Shown here in pieces: positions 5,910 through 11,592 of a stretch of DNA of 12,414 nucleotides. The stretch is taken from NCBI GenBank assembly GCA_021788795.1, contig JAJYKG010000039.1, forward strand, positions 1 through 12,414, written 5' to 3'. Under the pieces are notes generated by a model. That model searched no databases. It saw only the letters and a list, made by a program, of their open reading frames with translations, and was not told the origin of the DNA. The position numbers and the translations under genes were made by a program. Every line of letters starts with the position of its first letter. Within the stretch, counting starts at the first letter, position 1. This DNA comes from Thermoplasmata archaeon (lineage in GTDB: Archaea; Thermoplasmatota; Thermoplasmata; RBG-16-68-12).

Positions 5910-8831
5910 TCACCGCTTCTCCGGGGGCACGTAGTCGGGCCGCGCCCACTTCTTCTCCACCTCGACGCCGGGCCGCGGGTTGCGCCGGGCGAACCGCGGG
6001 TTCGTCCTCGGGAGGGGCGGGGTCGGCACGGGGCATGACTCGAGCTTCTCCATGCGGACCGGGATCTCCTTGTATGCGGGCGTGCGCGCGGACGGGTCGA
6101 CCTTGTCGGTCGACAGGCGGTTCACCGCCGCCTCGCCCTGGCCGTGCTCGGGCAGGAACAGCACGTTCCCGGAGACGCGGTCCGTGACGAGGACCTTCGT
6201 CTTCGCCGAGCCCGCCGGGGACGTCAGTCGCACCGTGTCCCCGTCCTTCAGGCCGCGCGACGCCGCGAGCTCCGGGGACACCTCGACGAACATCTCGGGC
6301 ACCTTCTCGACGAGGCCCGGGTTCCGCCACGTGAGGTTGCCCCAGTGGAAGTGCTCGAGCATGCGGCCGTTGTTCAGGTAGAGGTCGAACTCCTTCGACG
6401 TCGGGATCGGCTCGATGAACTTCGTCACGTAGAAGCGGGCCTTGCCGTCCGGGAAGGCGAACCGCTCCGTGTAGAGGCAGCTCGAGCAGGACCCGTCCGC
6501 GGCGATGGGCCACTGGAGGCTGTGGAACCCCTCGAGGCGCTCGTACGTGACCCCGGCGAACATGGGCGTGAGCGGCGCGAGCTCCTCCATGACCTGCGAC
6601 GGGTGCGTGTAGTCCCAGTCCGCGCCGAGGGCGCGGGCGACGCCCTGGATGATCGCCCAATCCGGCTTGGACCCGCCGAGGGGCTCCAGGGCCTTGTAGA
6701 GCCGCTGCACCCGCCGCTCCGTGCTGACGAAGGTGCCCTCCTTCTCCAGGCTCGCCGCTGCGGGCAGGACGACGTCCGCGTACTGCGCGGTCCGCGTGAG
6801 GAAGAGCTCCTGGACGACCAGGAACTCGAGGCCCGACAGGACCTTGTCCATGCGGCCCTGGTCGCTGTCCGCGAGGATCTTGTCCTCGCCCATGAGGTAC
6901 ATCGCGCGGAGCTTGCCTTCCTCCGCGGCGAGGACCATCATCTCGCTGTTGAGCCCGGTCCCCTCGGGGAGCCGGACGCCCCACGCCGCCTCGAACTTCT
7001 TCCGGACCTCCGGGTCCGAGGTTTTCTGGTAGCCGGGGAGGTAGCCTGTGAGGGAGCCGAAGTCGCTGACCCCCTGGACGTTCGCGTGGCCGCGGAGCGG
7101 GTAGCCGCCCGTTCCCGTGCGCCCGAAGTTCCCGGTGAGCAGGAGGAGGTTCGCGATCGCGGTGGACGTCTCGCTGCCGTCCTGGTGCTGGGTCACGCCC
7201 ATGGCCCACAGGATGCAGGTGCCCTTGGACTCGTGGATCATCGCGGCCAGCCGGATGATCTGGTCGCGCGGGAGGCCCGTGACCTTCTCCGCGTAGTCGA
7301 GGGTGAAGGGCTCGAGGCTCGCCTGGAACTCCGCGAAGCCGTTCGTCCGCGAGGCGATGAACTCCTTCGCCTCCCACCCCTGGTCCAGAACGTACTTGCC
7401 TATCGCGTTCAGCACGACGAGGTCGGTGCCCGGGTTCGGGCGCAGGAAGAGGTCGGCCCGCTCCGCCATCTCGTGCCGGCGGAGGTCGAGGACCGCGAGC
7501 TTCTGGCCGTGGAGCTTGCGCGCGCGCTTCACGCGGCTCGCGAGGACCGGGTGGGCCTCCGCGGTGTTCGATCCCACGATGACGACGAGGTCCGCGGCCT
7601 CGATGTCCTCGATGCCGCCGGAGTCGCCCCCGTAGCCCACCGTGCGCCACAGCCCCATCGTGGCGGGGGACTGGCAGTACCGGGAGCAGTTGTCCACGTT
7701 GTTCGTCCCGATCACGGCGCGGGCCAGTTTCTGCGTGAGGTACGACTCCTCGTTCGTCCCCGTGCAGGAGGCGATCACGCCGATCGCGTCGGGACCGTCC
7801 TTCGCCTTGACCTCGGAGAAGCGCCGGGCGACGAGGGCGAGGGCCTCCTCCCAGCTGGCCTCGCGGAACGACCCGTTCTCCGTGCGGATCAGGGGCTCCA
7901 CGAGGCGGTCCGGGCTGTTCACGAAGTCCCAGCCGAACTTGCCCTTGACGCACGTCGCCACGGCGTTCGCGGGAGACTCCGGCGAAGGCTGCACGAGGAG
8001 GACCTTCCGGTCCCGCGTCCAGACGTCGAACGTGCACCCGACGCCGCAGAACGTGCATACGGTCTTCGTCTTCTTGACGAGCCCCTTCCGGATCTCCCCC
8101 TCCACGGTGCTCAGGAGCATCAGCGGCGAGAAGCTCGTCTCCACCTCCTTCACGGCGTCGACCATCCGGTCCTTCACGGACTTCAAGATCCCCGTGACGT
8201 AGCCCGCCTGCCCGAGGATCGACTTCTCCATGAGCGCGTTCACGGGGCAGACCGTGCAGCATGTGCCGCAGGAGACGCAGGAGGAGCGGTCGACCGCGGC
8301 CCCGCGGTCCCACACCACCCGCGGCCGTCCTTGGCTCCAGTCGAGGCTCAGGACCTCGTTGACGACGAGGTTCTGGCACGCCTCGACGCACCGGCCGCAG
8401 GCGATGCACTGGTCCGGGTCGTACACGTAGAACGGGCTCGAGTCGTCGACCGGGTATCCTTTGGGCTCGAACGCCTGGGATTCGATCCCCATCCGGTAGA
8501 CCGTATTGTGGAGGACGCAATCCCCATTGTTGTTGTCGCAGACGGTGCAGTACATGTTGTGGTTGCGGAGGATCTCCGCCATCGCGTCGAGCTGCGCCTT
8601 CCTCGCGTGCCCGCTCTGCGCGGCGACCTGCATGCCGTCCTGGACGGGCGTGGCGCACGCGCGAACGAGGCGACCGCCCACCTCGACCAGGCAGGTGTCG
8701 CACGTCTGGAGCGGACCGAGGCTCGGATGGTAGCAGAGCTGCGGCACCTCGATCCCGTTGCGCGCCAGCAACGCCAAGATGCTCTCGCCCGCTCGGGCCT
8801 CGCAAGGCTTCCCCTCGACGGCGACCTTCAT
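5910..8831 (-). CDS. fdhA: Formate dehydrogenase-like molybdoenzyme, alpha subunit with NuoG-like N-terminus
   Basis: A 973-residue molybdopterin oxidoreductase, full length for the cytosolic formate dehydrogenase type. Domains in order: a [2Fe-2S] ferredoxin domain with Cys33, 44, 47 and 59; a NuoG-type His-Cys cluster motif with His91, Cys95, Cys98 and Cys105; two [4Fe-4S] clusters with CxxCxxCxxxC at 142-152 and 185-195; the molybdenum domain with its own cluster (Cys259, 262, 266, 294); the active-site loop NCSRYCQSPATMGLW at 381-395; LTGNFGRTGTG near 562-572; and the dinucleotide-binding C-terminal domain from about 815. The catalytic ligand is Cys386, not selenocysteine. The next residue is Gln, where formate dehydrogenases have His, so formate as substrate is likely but unproven. 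A basic, Pro-rich tail of about 38 residues ends the protein. GGAGG 6 bases before the ATG is a strong ribosome-binding site. No NAD- or F420-reducing subunit gene is nearby. Confidence 0.93.
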   Translation of the reverse strand: MKVAVEGKPCEARAGESILALLARNGIEVPQLCYHPSLGPLQTCDTCLVEVGGRLVRACATPVQDGMQVAAQSGHARKAQLDAMAEILRNHNMYCTVCDNNNGDCVLHNTVYRMGIESQAFEPKGYPVDDSSPFYVYDPDQCIACGRCVEACQNLVVNEVLSLDWSQGRPRVVWDRGAAVDRSSCVSCGTCCTVCPVNALMEKSILGQAGYVTGILKSVKDRMVDAVKEVETSFSPLMLLSTVEGEIRKGLVKKTKTVCTFCGVGCTFDVWTRDRKVLLVQPSPESPANAVATCVKGKFGWDFVNSPDRLVEPLIRTENGSFREASWEEALALVARRFSEVKAKDGPDAIGVIASCTGTNEESYLTQKLARAVIGTNNVDNCSRYCQSPATMGLWRTVGYGGDSGGIEDIEAADLVVIVGSNTAEAHPVLASRVKRARKLHGQKLAVLDLRRHEMAERADLFLRPNPGTDLVVLNAIGKYVLDQGWEAKEFIASRTNGFAEFQASLEPFTLDYAEKVTGLPRDQIIRLAAMIHESKGTCILWAMGVTQHQDGSETSTAIANLLLLTGNFGRTGTGGYPLRGHANVQGVSDFGSLTGYLPGYQKTSDPEVRKKFEAAWGVRLPEGTGLNSEMMVLAAEEGKLRAMYLMGEDKILADSDQGRMDKVLSGLEFLVVQELFLTRTAQYADVVLPAAASLEKEGTFVSTERRVQRLYKALEPLGGSKPDWAIIQGVARALGADWDYTHPSQVMEELAPLTPMFAGVTYERLEGFHSLQWPIAADGSCSSCLYTERFAFPDGKARFYVTKFIEPIPTSKEFDLYLNNGRMLEHFHWGNLTWRNPGLVEKVPEMFVEVSPELAASRGLKDGDTVRLTSPAGSAKTKVLVTDRVSGNVLFLPEHGQGEAAVNRLSTDKVDPSARTPAYKEIPVRMEKLESCPVPTPPLPRTNPRFARRNPRPGVEVEKKWARPDYVPPEKR

Positions 8832-8916
8832 CCCCCGCCTCCCGCGGCGCCGAAGGCGGGACCCTACTTGAACGTTCGGCAGCCCGCGGCGCGGCCCCTT
8901 CCGAACGGGCGACGGG
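8832..8916 (-). promoter_or_regulatory. Upstream region of fdhA: palindrome, inverted repeat and strong ribosome-binding site
   Basis: The 85-base gap after the threonine synthase-like stop has no convincing TATA box, so fdhA may be read through or use a poor promoter. It contains the palindrome GAACGTTC at 8870-8877, 39 bases before the fdhA start, and an inverted repeat CGTTCGG (8873-8879) with CCGAACG (8901-8907). The second could form a hairpin at the end of the upstream transcript. GGAGG next to the start (plus-strand CCTCC at 8838-8842) is the ribosome-binding site. Confidence 0.42.
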
Positions 8917-10035
8917 TTACGCCCCGCCCCGGCCCGTGTTCACGAGGAGGACGGAGTCCCCCGCCGCCACGATGCCGTCCGCGAGGAGGTGCCGGAGCCC
9001 GGCGAGGGTAGCGGCTCCCTCGAGGCAAGCGCTCACGCCCTCCCTGCGGGCCAGGTCCTCCTTCGCGCGAGCCATGTCGTCCTCGGCGACTGCGACCGCG
9101 GCGCCGCGCGTCTCGCGCAGCGCGCGGAGCACGAGGCGGTCCGCGATCGTCGCGGGGACCCGGAGCCCGGACGCCGCGGTCTGCGGGTCGGGCCAGGGGT
9201 CCGCGGTCACCTTCCCCTCGCGGAACGCCCGGACGAGCGGCGCGCAGCCCTCCGCCTGCACGAGCCCGATCCGGGGCCACGGGCCCGTGTACCATCCGAG
9301 GTCCCGGAGCTCCCCCAGGGCTTTCCAGATCCCCACGACGCCCGTGCCCCCTCCCGTCGGGAAGAGGATCCAGTCCGGCATCTCCGGGAGGGCGTCCCAG
9401 ATCTCGAGGAGCATGGTCTTCTTCCCCTCGACCCGGTAGGGCTCCCGGAGGGTGGCCACGTTGAATGCGCCCGTCGCGACGCTGGCCGCGGCCGCCTCCC
9501 GTCCCGCGTCCGCGATGCTCCCGGCCACGGGGACCACGCTCGCACCGAAGGCTTCCGCCTCCCGGGTCGCCGCGGCGGGGGCGCCCTCGGCCACGTAGAC
9601 CGTGGCGGGCAGGCCGTAGGCGGCGGCGAACATCGCGAGGGAGGCGCCGGCGTTCCCCGCCGTGGGCACCACGAGGGACTTCGCTCCGAGGGCCCTCGCC
9701 ATGGGCACCGCCACGGCCATGCCGCGGGCCTTGAACGTGCCCGTGGGGTTCCGCCCCTCGTCCTTCACGAGGAGGTCCCTCATTCCCAAGACCTCCGCGA
9801 GCCGCGGCGCGTGGAGTACCGGCGTGCCGCCCTCGCCCCGGGAGATCACCTCGCCGGCGTCGAGGGGGAGGAGGGGCGCGTACCGCCAGAGATCCGGCCG
9901 GGCCGCGAGGGAATCCCTCTCCAGCCCCGACCACGCGTACCGGACGAGGAGGGGCGCGCCGCAGTCGCAGGTGTTGCGGAGGCGGACCTCGTGCCGCTTC
10001 TCGCACGCGGAGCACTCGAGGTAGGCGGGGCGCAT
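8917..10035 (-). CDS. thrC: Threonine synthase-like PLP enzyme
   Basis: A 372-residue fold type II pyridoxal-phosphate enzyme, most like threonine synthase, which converts O-phosphohomoserine to threonine in the cytosol. Seen: an N-terminal zinc-ribbon-like segment with Cys8, Cys11, Cys23 and Cys25; GEGGTPVLHAPRLAEVLG at 67-84; KDEGRNPTGTFKARG at 91-105, with Lys102 as the PLP Schiff-base lysine; PTAGNAGAS at 124-132; and the phosphate-binding loop PTGGGTG at 226-232. Classical enzymes have FKDRG and STGNT-type loops; here they are FKARG and TAGNAG, as in a recurring set of threonine synthase-like paralogues, so a related substrate is possible. I chose the ATG at 10033-10035 because residues from there match the family and the longer frame runs into the divergent larE gene. 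It precedes fdhA by 85 bases. Confidence 0.82.
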   Translation of the reverse strand: MRPAYLECSACEKRHEVRLRNTCDCGAPLLVRYAWSGLERDSLAARPDLWRYAPLLPLDAGEVISRGEGGTPVLHAPRLAEVLGMRDLLVKDEGRNPTGTFKARGMAVAVPMARALGAKSLVVPTAGNAGASLAMFAAAYGLPATVYVAEGAPAAATREAEAFGASVVPVAGSIADAGREAAAASVATGAFNVATLREPYRVEGKKTMLLEIWDALPEMPDWILFPTGGGTGVVGIWKALGELRDLGWYTGPWPRIGLVQAEGCAPLVRAFREGKVTADPWPDPQTAASGLRVPATIADRLVLRALRETRGAAVAVAEDDMARAKEDLARREGVSACLEGAATLAGLRHLLADGIVAAGDSVLLVNTGRGGA

Positions 10036-10117
10036 GCCGCGGCGAAGCGCCGCGGGGTCATACGCTTTGCCACGCGCGATGCCTTTATGGTCCGGGCCCG
10101 CCTTCGACGCGGAGGTC
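10036..10117. promoter_or_regulatory. Divergent promoter of thrC-like and larE genes
   Basis: CCTTTATGG at 10082-10090 is a TATA-like element read in either direction. For larE its centre is about 32 bases before the ATG at 10118, predicting a leader of about 6 bases; this also rules out the in-frame ATG at 10079, which would lie upstream of the box. For the thrC-like gene the same element (CCATAAAGG on the minus strand) would give a leader of about 25 bases, while GCGTATGACC (minus strand of 10056-10065) would give an almost leaderless transcript. GGAGGT at 10111-10116 is too close to the larE start to act as a normal ribosome-binding site. Confidence 0.5.
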
Positions 10118-10942
10118 ATGTCCCTCGAAACCCCCCGTCTGGACCTGGACGCGACGTACCGCGACGTCGTGGCCTCCATGCGGGCCCGGGGCCGCATCCT
10201 CGTCGCCTTCTCCGGCGGCGTGGACAGCGGCCTCGTCGCGAAGCTGGCGCGCGACGCCTTGGGCGACGCGGCCCTCGCGGTCCTCGCGGACGCGGAGTCC
10301 CTCCCCCGCCACGAGTTCCAGGAAGCGGTCGAGGAGGCGCGGGAGATCGGCATCCCCCTGAAGGTCCTCCCGGTCTCCGAGCTCGCGAACGATGCCTACG
10401 CCGCGAACCCGTCCAACCGCTGCTACTTCTGCCGCAAGGAGCTCGGCCGGAGCCTGCGCCCCCTGGCGGAGGAGCTGGGCTTCGGCACGATCGCGGACGG
10501 GGTCAACCTCTCGGACCTCGGGGACTACCGCCCGGGGATCCAGGCCATGAACGAGGAGGGGTTTTGGCACCCCCTCGTCGAACACCGCCTCGGGAAGGCG
10601 GAGGTCCGCGCCTTGGCGCGGCACCTCGGGCTGAGCTTCCACGCGAAGCCGAGCAACGCCTGCCTCTCCTCACGCATCGCCTACGGGGAGGTCATCACCT
10701 TGGAGAAACTGCAGCGCGTCGACGAGGCGGAGGCGGCGGTCCGGGCCCTCGGCTTCCCGGTCGTGCGGGTGCGCGCCCACGAGGGCGTCGCCCGGATCGA
10801 GGTGCCCCGGGAGGACATCCCCCGGATCACGGCCCCGGAAGTCTCCGAGAAGGTCCTGGCGGCCGTCCGTGGCGCGGGCTTTGTCTACGTGACCGTGGAC
10901 TTGCGGGGCTACCGCAGCGGCTCGATGAACGAAGAACTCTAG
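10118..10942 (+). CDS. larE: LarE-type ATP-dependent sacrificial sulfur transferase
   Basis: A 274-residue PP-loop protein. LarE adenylates a carboxylate of the pyridinium dicarboxylate precursor and inserts sulfur during synthesis of the nickel-pincer cofactor used by lactate racemase and related enzymes. Seen: the PP-loop VAFSGGVDSGLVAKLA at 29-44 with SGGVDS, NRCYFCRKEL at 100-109 (Cys102, Cys105), IADGVNLSDLGDYRPG at 125-140 with the pyrophosphate-side residues, and KPSNACLSSRIAYG at 177-190, where Cys182 sits at the sulfur-donor position. Having three such cysteines fits LarE forms that carry an iron-sulfur cluster instead of destroying their own cysteine; this is inference. LarB and LarC are not in the window, nor is a lactate racemase. 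The ATG at 10118 is preferred over upstream starts because the TATA element sits between them. Its stop shares CTAG with the convergent regulator gene. Confidence 0.88.
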   Translation: MSLETPRLDLDATYRDVVASMRARGRILVAFSGGVDSGLVAKLARDALGDAALAVLADAESLPRHEFQEAVEEAREIGIPLKVLPVSELANDAYAANPSNRCYFCRKELGRSLRPLAEELGFGTIADGVNLSDLGDYRPGIQAMNEEGFWHPLVEHRLGKAEVRALARHLGLSFHAKPSNACLSSRIAYGEVITLEKLQRVDEAEAAVRALGFPVVRVRAHEGVARIEVPREDIPRITAPEVSEKVLAAVRGAGFVYVTVDLRGYRSGSMNEEL

Positions 10943-10949
10943 TTCTTCG
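10930..10949. terminator. Inverted repeat across the two convergent stop codons
   Basis: CGAAGAACTCTAGTTCTTCG is a near-perfect palindrome: the arms CGAAGAACT and AGTTCTTCG pair over 9 bases around a 2-base centre (8 bases with a 4-base loop). It covers the last codons and stops of larE and of the convergent DtxR-type gene. It could act as a bidirectional terminator or an mRNA-end stabiliser. There is no long T-tract after it on either strand, so the terminator call is tentative. Confidence 0.42.
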
Positions 10950-11391
10950 CGATCTTCCCGTTCAGATACCTGCAGTGGAGCCGGCTCAGGTCGTAGCAGT
11001 CCGGACAGGACTTCGGCCAGTCGATCGTCTTCTGCAGCCGCCGGGTCGTGTCGTCGCTGAGCACGTGTTCCATCTCACAGGCTTCGTCGTGGGACCGCCC
11101 TGCGGGCACTCCGAGGTCGACCAAGAAGTACTCCATCGTGCAGTGCCGCCGCAGGATCTTTACCGCGACGTTCTCACCCTTCTTCGTCAGGGCCGCTCCC
11201 TGGTACTTCTTGTACTTCACGTATTTGTCCTTCTGGAGGCGCTCGAGCATCTCGGTCACGCTCGAGGGGGCCACCTTCAGGTAGTACGAGATTTCCCCTG
11301 TCTTCGCGGTCTCTCTGTTCTGCTGGGAGAGCAGGTAGATGTACTTCAGGTACATCTCCACGTTCTCGGTCAACTCGATTGCCTGCGCCAT
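10939..11391 (-). CDS. DtxR-family iron-dependent transcriptional repressor
   Basis: A 150-residue cytosolic metalloregulator that would bind DNA when loaded with ferrous iron. The winged helix spans about 1-70, with the recognition part TGEISYYLKVAPSSVTEMLE at 31-50. The metal and dimer domain (about 75-125) contains RRHCTMEYFL and HDEACEMEHVLSDDTTRRL. Aligned to DtxR, Met13, Cys105, Glu108 and His109 correspond to its primary site Met10, Cys102, Glu105 and His106, and His83, Glu87 and His101 to its ancillary site; this favours iron over the manganese-type MntR ligands. There is no SH3 domain; instead a short tail has CPDC and a further Cys (Cys129, 132, 140). I chose the ATG at 11389-11391: the upstream TTG at 11412 lies only about 14 bases from the TATA centre. 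It is divergent from the FTR1 permease gene, its likely target. Confidence 0.9.
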   Translation of the reverse strand: MAQAIELTENVEMYLKYIYLLSQQNRETAKTGEISYYLKVAPSSVTEMLERLQKDKYVKYKKYQGAALTKKGENVAVKILRRHCTMEYFLVDLGVPAGRSHDEACEMEHVLSDDTTRRLQKTIDWPKSCPDCYDLSRLHCRYLNGKIAKN

Positions 11392-11420
11392 GGTTTCGGG
11401 TCTCCCAAACAAGGGTCTAC

Positions 11421-11430
11421 GCCATAAAGC
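11421..11430 (-). promoter_or_regulatory. Promoter (TATA box) of the DtxR-type regulator gene
   Basis: On the minus strand this reads GCTTTATGGC, a TATA element centred about 35 bases before the ATG at 11391, predicting a leader of around 9 bases. A TTAGG half-site lies directly upstream (11437-11441), so a repressor bound there would block access to the promoter; this supports autoregulation. Confidence 0.58.
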
Positions 11431-11543
11431 CTCTAGCCTAAATCGTCGGACGATATGTACTGTACTTGCGTTAGGCTTAGTCTGCTGAGCCCGCCCGCCT
11501 TCGCGGTTTAGGTACGGCGGAAAAGCCTTTCGGCCGGCCTAAT
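11425..11543. promoter_or_regulatory. Cluster of DtxR-like operator half-sites
   Basis: Four TTAGG cores lie within 106 bases: CCTAA at 11437-11441, TTAGG at 11471-11475, TTAGG at 11508-11512 and CCTAA at 11538-11542. The first two sit in TTTAGGCTAG (minus strand) and TTAGGCTTAG, close to the half-site TTAGGTTAG of the known DtxR box. The outer two flank the TATA boxes of the regulator and of the FTR1 gene. I noticed only one other TTAGG by eye elsewhere in the window (5348-5352). Binding is inferred, not shown. Confidence 0.55.
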
Positions 11544-11567
11544 CATTAAATATTACGCCGTTATAGA
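11544..11567 (+). promoter_or_regulatory. Promoter of the FTR1-family permease gene
   Basis: CATTAAATATTACG at 11544-11557 is a strong AT-rich TATA region, centred about 44 bases before the GTG at 11593 and giving a leader of about 18 bases. A second element, GTTATAGAG at 11560-11568, would give an almost leaderless transcript. The half-site GGCCTAAT (11536-11543) touches the first box at the BRE position, so a metal-loaded repressor there would compete with TFB and TBP. Confidence 0.6.
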
Positions 11568-11592
11568 GCCCGCGGAACCGAAGGCGGCCTCT

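Noticed and set aside
7660..7690. Possible selenocysteine at the formate dehydrogenase active site
   Set aside because: The codon at the molybdenum-ligand position encodes Cys, not TGA, and the frame is open throughout.
6144..9011. Very long plus-strand open frame (955 codons) opposite fdhA
   Set aside because: Shadow of fdhA. The translated sequence is Arg/Leu/Val/Asp repeats without any domain, while the minus strand has all iron-sulfur and molybdenum motifs in order.
10036..10353. N-terminal extension of the threonine synthase-like gene up to 10353
   Set aside because: The 106 extra residues are Ser/Arg/Ala-rich, match nothing, run into larE on the other strand and lie upstream of the shared TATA elements.
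10939..11391. Lower G+C of the regulator gene (about 53-57% in two sampled lines against 68% in a sampled larE line) as a sign of gene transfer
   Set aside because: The protein is rich in Lys, Tyr, Asn and Ile, which need AT-rich codons, and third positions are still mostly G or C. Amino-acid composition explains most of the drop.
8989..11427. Plus-strand open frame of 812 codons spanning the thrC-like, larE and regulator genes
   Set aside because: It crosses three well-supported genes and their promoters and encodes only biased sequence. It is a product of GC-rich third positions.
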